A stretch of DNA of 64,000 bases from UBA2421 sp002343075 (GTDB taxonomy: Bacteria; Planctomycetota; Phycisphaerae; Tepidisphaerales; Tepidisphaeraceae): NCBI GenBank assembly GCA_937982565.1, contig CALJLN010000045.1, positions 62,001 to 126,000 on the forward strand. The letters run 5' to 3'. This document shows, in pieces, positions 60,194-64,000 of this stretch. The position numbers were made by a program, and so were the translations under genes. Within the stretch, counting starts at the first letter, position 1; every line of letters begins with the position of its first letter. The notes under the pieces were generated by a model. It made no database searches. It saw only the letters and a list, made by a program, of their open reading frames with translations, and was not told where the DNA came from.

Positions 60194-60745
60194 CTACATT
60201 CCGCGCGCCGCGCCCAGGTTGTTCTTTTCAACATACTCCCGCAACATCGACTCAATCTGCCTGCGGGCGCGGAAAATCCACGTCTTCACCTGCGGCACCG
60301 ATGCATCCAGGCTCGATGCGATGTCGGCATACGACATATTCTCATACTCACACAACACCAACGCGGCACGGAAGTGGTCGGGGAGTTTACCGATCGCTTC
60401 ACGCACCCGCGAGACTGTTTCGTTCTCAATCATATTTGCCAGCGGTGTTTCTGTGCGGTCGGGCTGTTCATCGCCCACCACCTGCATACGCTTATGCCGC
60501 AGCAGCCGCAATGACTCATTGACCACCGCGCGTTTTAGCAAACCGCCCGGTTCACGCCAGTCATATCGTGCCCGGTGCTGCCAAAGGTTGGTCACCGCTT
60601 GCTGCACCACATCTTCAGGCGACGCACGGGTGCCGACGATTGCCCGCGCAATGGCCAGCAACCGGCGCGATTGATTCGCGACGGCGCGTTCGAACAGATC
60701 AAGCGTCGGATCGGTGCCGTCGGCCATCATGCCTTCTTCTGTCAT
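60194..60745 (-). CDS. ECF-family RNA polymerase sigma factor
   Basis: A 183-residue sigma factor with region 2 (ARAIVGTRASPEDVVQQAVT, then NLWQHRARYDWREPGGLLKR) and region 4 (IGKLPDHFRAALVLCEYENM; SYADIASSLDASVPQVKTWI with FRARRQIE). It would direct core polymerase to a small regulon, probably of envelope genes, since its operon encodes an anti-sigma factor, a PDZ protein and a lipoprotein. Two starts are possible: ATG 60745 or ATG 60730, the latter nearer to homology. It is divergent from the gene at 60896 (150 bp between), and autoregulation is likely but no consensus was identified. Confidence 0.88.
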   Translation of the reverse strand: MTEEGMMADGTDPTLDLFERAVANQSRRLLAIARAIVGTRASPEDVVQQAVTNLWQHRARYDWREPGGLLKRAVVNESLRLLRHKRMQVVGDEQPDRTETPLANMIENETVSRVREAIGKLPDHFRAALVLCEYENMSYADIASSLDASVPQVKTWIFRARRQIESMLREYVEKNNLGAARGM

Positions 60746-60895
60746 AACGCGCCACCCGTCGGCGAGTTGCACTGTTTACACCCCGCCGCCGCAGTTGGCG
60801 CGACCGATAAAATCAGGAAAACCGGTATCCAATGCGACGAATCGCGGGTTTCTGGATAATATCCCAGGTTAGGACGATTTTCCGGGAGTGTTTTA

Positions 60896-62128
60896 ATGCC
60901 AGCTTCCATGCTAACCGTATTCGCGAGTTTCGTCGCGCTATTTGCTACCTCGTTCACGCTTGCAGCATCGCCCCAGGTGGACGATCGTGCACAGCGGATG
61001 ATTGATCGGGGCATCGATTATCTCAAGTCGCAGCAAAAGCCCGACGGCGGATGGCAAGGCGACCGCGACCCGCCGGCCATCACGGCGATCGCGCTCAAAG
61101 CGATTGTGCAGGACGATAAGTACGACAGCCGCACCGATTTTGTCGCGCGCGGCTACCAAAAGCTGCTCGGCTACCAGTTGGAAGACGGGGGCATCTACAA
61201 AGATCTGCTTGCCAACTACAACACCGCCATCGCGGTCAGCGCCCTCGCTGCGGCGAATGATGACGCTTTTCGGCCTCAACTGGAGAAAGCCGTGGCTTAT
61301 CTCCGTGGGTTGCAGTGGACCCCCGACACCCGGCCGGAGTATGCGGGTAGTCCGGATGAAAAAGTCCGCGAGAACAACACCGGTAAGCAGGTGGTGACCG
61401 ATGAATCCGACCCATTTTTCGGCGGTTGGGGTTACGGCGGGCGGTCGCGCGGGTCGGGACGGCCCGACTTATCCAACGTCTCGCTCGCACTCGATGCGCT
61501 GCACGATGCAGGCCTGCAACCGACTGACCCCGCTTTTCAGAACGCCATCAAGTTCGTCACGCGCGTCCAAAACAACAGCGAAACCAACCCCGCGGCATGG
61601 GCGGGCAACGACGGCGGATTTATCTATGGGCCTGCCGACACACGCACGGGCGAATCGATGGCCGGCGAATACACCGATGCCACTGGCCGCCGACTCCTGC
61701 GCAGCTATGGCTCGATGACCTACGCCGGGCTGAAAAGTTTTATTTATGCCGGCCTGACGAAAGATGATCCCCGAGTCCGCGCCGCCGCCGAGTGGATCGC
61801 GCGAAACTGGACTCTTGACGAAAATCCCGGCATGAAGCTCAACAAGCCTGAGATGGCAACGGAAGGCCTTTACTATTACTACCACACGCTCGCCCGCGCC
61901 CTGAATGCCTACGACACACCCACCCTCATCACCGCCGACGGAACGAGCCACGATTGGCGGGTCGAACTAGTGGCAAAACTGGAATCGCTGCAGAAAGAAG
62001 ACGGCAGTTGGGCTGGCGACAAGCGTTGGATGGAAGCCAATCCGGTGCTGGTCACGTCATACGTGCTTTCGGCCCTGCATGAAGTGCGCGAAGATCTCCG
62101 GGAGCACCCGGCCGAGATCGGGCGCTGA
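60896..62128 (+). CDS. Secreted squalene-cyclase-fold (prenyltransferase-repeat) protein
   Basis: A 410-residue protein with a signal peptide (about residues 1-24, LFATSFTLAA). The body has the repeated QW-type motif of the squalene-hopene cyclase fold: YLKSQQKPDGGWQGDRDPP, YQLEDGGIYKDL, FVTRVQNNSETNPAAW and KLESLQKEDGSWAGDKRW. The (alpha/alpha) toroid is kept, but the DxDD cyclase motif was not found, so terpene cyclisation is unlikely. Such proteins are frequent in planctomycetes with no known job. GGGAG lies eight bases before ATG 60896. Its divergence from the ECF operon suggests shared control. Confidence 0.82.
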   Translation: MPASMLTVFASFVALFATSFTLAASPQVDDRAQRMIDRGIDYLKSQQKPDGGWQGDRDPPAITAIALKAIVQDDKYDSRTDFVARGYQKLLGYQLEDGGIYKDLLANYNTAIAVSALAAANDDAFRPQLEKAVAYLRGLQWTPDTRPEYAGSPDEKVRENNTGKQVVTDESDPFFGGWGYGGRSRGSGRPDLSNVSLALDALHDAGLQPTDPAFQNAIKFVTRVQNNSETNPAAWAGNDGGFIYGPADTRTGESMAGEYTDATGRRLLRSYGSMTYAGLKSFIYAGLTKDDPRVRAAAEWIARNWTLDENPGMKLNKPEMATEGLYYYYHTLARALNAYDTPTLITADGTSHDWRVELVAKLESLQKEDGSWAGDKRWMEANPVLVTSYVLSALHEVREDLREHPAEIGR

Positions 62129-62237
62129 GAAGGGCAGACACGCCAGCAACGTGCCGCTGGGGTGGGACGCCTTGCGGCGCACCGCCGCGCTTGCCACCAT
62201 CGCGGGCGTTGCAGCGGTCGGTGTAGTCAATGGAAAG

Positions 62238-62328
62238 CGGAGAGGGAGGGATTCGAACCCTCGCTACGGGTATGACCCCGTAGACCGGTTTAGCAAACCA
62301 GCGCATTCAGCCGCTCTGCCACCTCTCC
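62238..62328 (-). tRNA. tRNA-Ser (anticodon GCT)
   Basis: On the minus strand a class II tRNA of 91 nt: acceptor GGAGAGG pairs with CCTCTCC, then discriminator G. The D arm, anticodon stem GGTTT-GCT-AAACC (anticodon at 62294-62292), a long variable arm with a 7-bp stem (TACGGG/CCCGTA) and GGTTCGAATCCC T arm are all present. The 3' CCA is not encoded. It decodes AGC/AGT codons. Confidence 0.97.
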
Positions 62329-62581
62329 GGTAGGGCCGATATCCTAGCAAAATCGATTTTTGATTGCCAGAGTGCTCGTCTCGCGACGATCCCGGCTGAA
62401 ATTGTCCGATAAGAACGCCCGCTCGACGGGGGAGGGTGGGGTTCATTTCTCAATCCGCGGGGGCTGGTAAATCTGCTTGCTTCTCCTCCCGATGAATTGG
62501 AAGAGTTAGACAACGCCTTGCAAGTGGGCGGGGCTACTTTTCTCGGCTCACTTGGCAGGCTGGCAAAGCGAAAGGTTGCAT

Positions 62582-63841
62582 ATGAACAGGAAAATGTCGT
62601 CCGGCCTATTCCCGGCTCGAGCGCGCTCGGGCGCGACGATGATCTACATGATCGTGACGCTCTTGGCGCTATTTGCCATTATCTCGCTCGGCGTCGACTG
62701 GGGCAGAGTGCAGGTGGCCCAGGCGCAGCTCCAGACCACGGCCGACGCTGCCGCTCGATATGCCATCGTTGGACTGAAAAACGACAACGGCTCCGGCTCG
62801 GCGGCCAAGGCCAACGCCGCTTCAGTGGTGACTCAAAACAAGATCGATGGCGTTTCCGGTCAGATTGACACCGCACAGGATGTGCAGATCGGTATCTGGA
62901 ATAAGGATACAAAGTCCTTTGCCACTACCAACAACCTCGATGCGGCAAACGCCGTCCGGGTGACTTTGCACCGCAGCACGGCTCGAAACAATCCAATCCC
63001 ACTGACTTTCGCGCCGCTCATCGGGCGAAACAACGCAAGTATCCGCGCCAGCAGCACCGCCGTCATGGATTTCAGCCTCTTCGGCAACGCTGCCAACAGC
63101 GGCGCGGGCCACGGCACGTTCAAATACTTCGTCCCGGCAACCAGCAACCCCTGGCTTAGCGGGATGCCCTCCGGGTCGGTTGCCAATGCCGGCAACCCCG
63201 CCGGCAACCCCGACTACGCAGGCAGTGAGTTTGTCGATGACGGAAGCGGTAAATCCCGCAACAAGGGTTCGAGTGGCAGTGGCAGCGCCGGCGGCAGCGG
63301 GGCGTCGGGCGGCAACTGGTCGACTTGGGGCGACTACTCGGCCAAAAAAGGCTCGCCCATCAAGGCAGGCAACATTCCTGTCCTCCCCGGTTCGACCATG
63401 ACCTTCGACGGCGTCAACGGCGGGGCCAACAACAGCAATTCGACCACGCTCTACGACGGCGACGGCAACACCGGATGGGTCATCGACAACTTTGGCAAGA
63501 GCGAAAACGGCATGTCGAACATCAAGGCGCCGATCAACAGCGTGATCGCGGTGTTCCTCACCGACACCCGGCCCGACCAGAACAACAGCAGCAAGAATCC
63601 CCCGGTGCTCGACTTTTCCTCGGCGTCCAGCCGCAACTTTACCTCACTCGAACCACAGATTCAGCAGGTATTCTTCATCGGCAATGGCCGCCGCGATAAC
63701 GGCGAAGTGCAGCGCTTCAAGGTTCCCGCCGGCGCGACCCGGCTGTTCATCGGCACCATGGACGGCTGGGAATGGAACAACAACGTCGGCGGGTTTGAAG
63801 TGACGGCCCACCTCAGCGGAAACATCGTTACCGTGCAGTAA
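62582..63841 (+). CDS. TadG-like protein (Flp pilus/secretion apparatus) with Gly/Ser-rich tail
   Basis: A 419-residue protein. It begins SGATMIYMIVTLLALFAIIS (residues about 17-36), the membrane helix of TadE/TadG proteins, followed by LGVDWGRVQVAQAQLQTTAD and AAARYAIVGL, the typical TadG start. The next 100 residues fit TadG, while the C-terminal half (about residues 190-419) is Gly/Ser/Asn-rich and contains GGSGASGGNWSTWGDYSAKK and a beta domain at the end. AAAGG lies seven bases before ATG 62582. No other tad gene is near, so its role may be outside a pilus. Confidence 0.75.
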   Translation: MNRKMSSGLFPARARSGATMIYMIVTLLALFAIISLGVDWGRVQVAQAQLQTTADAAARYAIVGLKNDNGSGSAAKANAASVVTQNKIDGVSGQIDTAQDVQIGIWNKDTKSFATTNNLDAANAVRVTLHRSTARNNPIPLTFAPLIGRNNASIRASSTAVMDFSLFGNAANSGAGHGTFKYFVPATSNPWLSGMPSGSVANAGNPAGNPDYAGSEFVDDGSGKSRNKGSSGSGSAGGSGASGGNWSTWGDYSAKKGSPIKAGNIPVLPGSTMTFDGVNGGANNSNSTTLYDGDGNTGWVIDNFGKSENGMSNIKAPINSVIAVFLTDTRPDQNNSSKNPPVLDFSSASSRNFTSLEPQIQQVFFIGNGRRDNGEVQRFKVPAGATRLFIGTMDGWEWNNNVGGFEVTAHLSGNIVTVQ

Positions 63842-63902
63842 ACGCACCACCCGAACGAACCGCACAGGCGGAATAAGTCGGACATAATCCGCAGTAGACG
63901 AG

Positions 63903-63942
63903 GCCCGCACGCGATGAAACAGATCATGCGTGCGGGCTTTTT
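63903..63942 (+). terminator. Strong intrinsic terminator
   Basis: GCCCGCACGC (63903-63912) pairs perfectly with GCGTGCGGGC (63928-63937) and is followed by TTTTT (63938-63942). It ends the TadG-like gene's transcript 62 bp after its stop. Confidence 0.9.
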
Positions 63943-64000
63943 CCTTCCGGAACCTTGTTTTAGGGGTACTATCCGGGGGCGAGTATCCTGTCATGGGAAA

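Noticed and set aside
63984..64000. Possible leaderless gene start at ATG 63993 after TATCCT
   Set aside because: Only two codons and a partial third remain in the window and the spacing to the -10-like box is too short.

Overview
The window looks like a chromosomal segment of a planctomycete, probably of the Phycisphaerae/Tepidisphaera side. This is inferred from gene content, not from a search. The signs are: four very large secreted proteins with an N-terminal LExR-type motif (near 5109, 9064, 17592 and 41661); five proteins ending in a PEP-CTERM sorting tail; two prepilin-like proteins with the FTLVELLVVIGII leader; ECF sigma factors with large extensions; delta-60 and RTX-type repeat proteins; a high-GC sequence; and many genes without a Shine-Dalgarno site. 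No phage, insertion sequence, CRISPR array or rRNA was seen.

Layout. 1-4.6 kb: the tail of a YhaM-like exoribonuclease, a Do-like protease followed by glycerate kinase (minus strand), a Gfo/Idh/MocA dehydrogenase and a truncated small gene. 5-10.4 kb: a delta-60/beta-helix surface protein and an RTX-repeat protein, then about 600 bp of repeats, including a 12-unit, 21-bp tandem array. 10.8-17.4 kb: ASCH protein, Rieske protein, RHH/MazF toxin-antitoxin pair, cytochrome c, polyprenyl-phosphate glycosyltransferase, degenerate receiver, and a pair made of a coiled-coil membrane protein and a substrate-binding/OmpA fusion. 17.6-28.4 kb: a second delta-60/RTX protein, a prepilin-like protein, a methyltransferase, an antitoxin with a broken PIN toxin, riboflavin synthase divergent from an SDR enzyme, LD-carboxypeptidase, SpmB/SpmA and a NifA/NtrC-type activator. 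28.4-36 kb: a 645-bp non-coding stretch with two promoters and a structured inverted repeat, a PEP-CTERM protein, an M3 peptidase, an ABC ATPase, a hotdog protein, an integral membrane protein and an FAD amine-oxidase-like enzyme.

36-48.6 kb is a co-oriented carbohydrate/surface cluster: a prepilin-like protein, a GH144-like (PF10091 type) hydrolase, three PEP-CTERM proteins (one an SGNH-type hydrolase), a 1213-residue protein with a second GH144-like domain plus dockerin-like repeats, and a discoidin-containing (alpha/alpha)6 enzyme. Its first promoter carries a 7-bp palindrome in the spacer and a LacI-type operator beside the -10, so sugar control is plausible. 48.7-55.7 kb holds a zinc-ribbon/DUF4190-like protein, tsaB, enolase and the most unusual gene of the window: an ECF sigma factor continuous with a large repeat domain and a PEP-CTERM tail. 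56-64 kb holds a solitary sdhB; an ECF sigma, anti-sigma, inactive-HtrA and lipoprotein operon; a squalene-cyclase-fold protein; tRNA-Ser(GCT); and a TadG-like protein.

Best candidates for something new are the sigma/PEP-CTERM fusion (52415-55711), the structured element at 28520-28680, and the symmetric -10 box between ribE and the SDR gene (23235-23256), which would make both transcripts leaderless.
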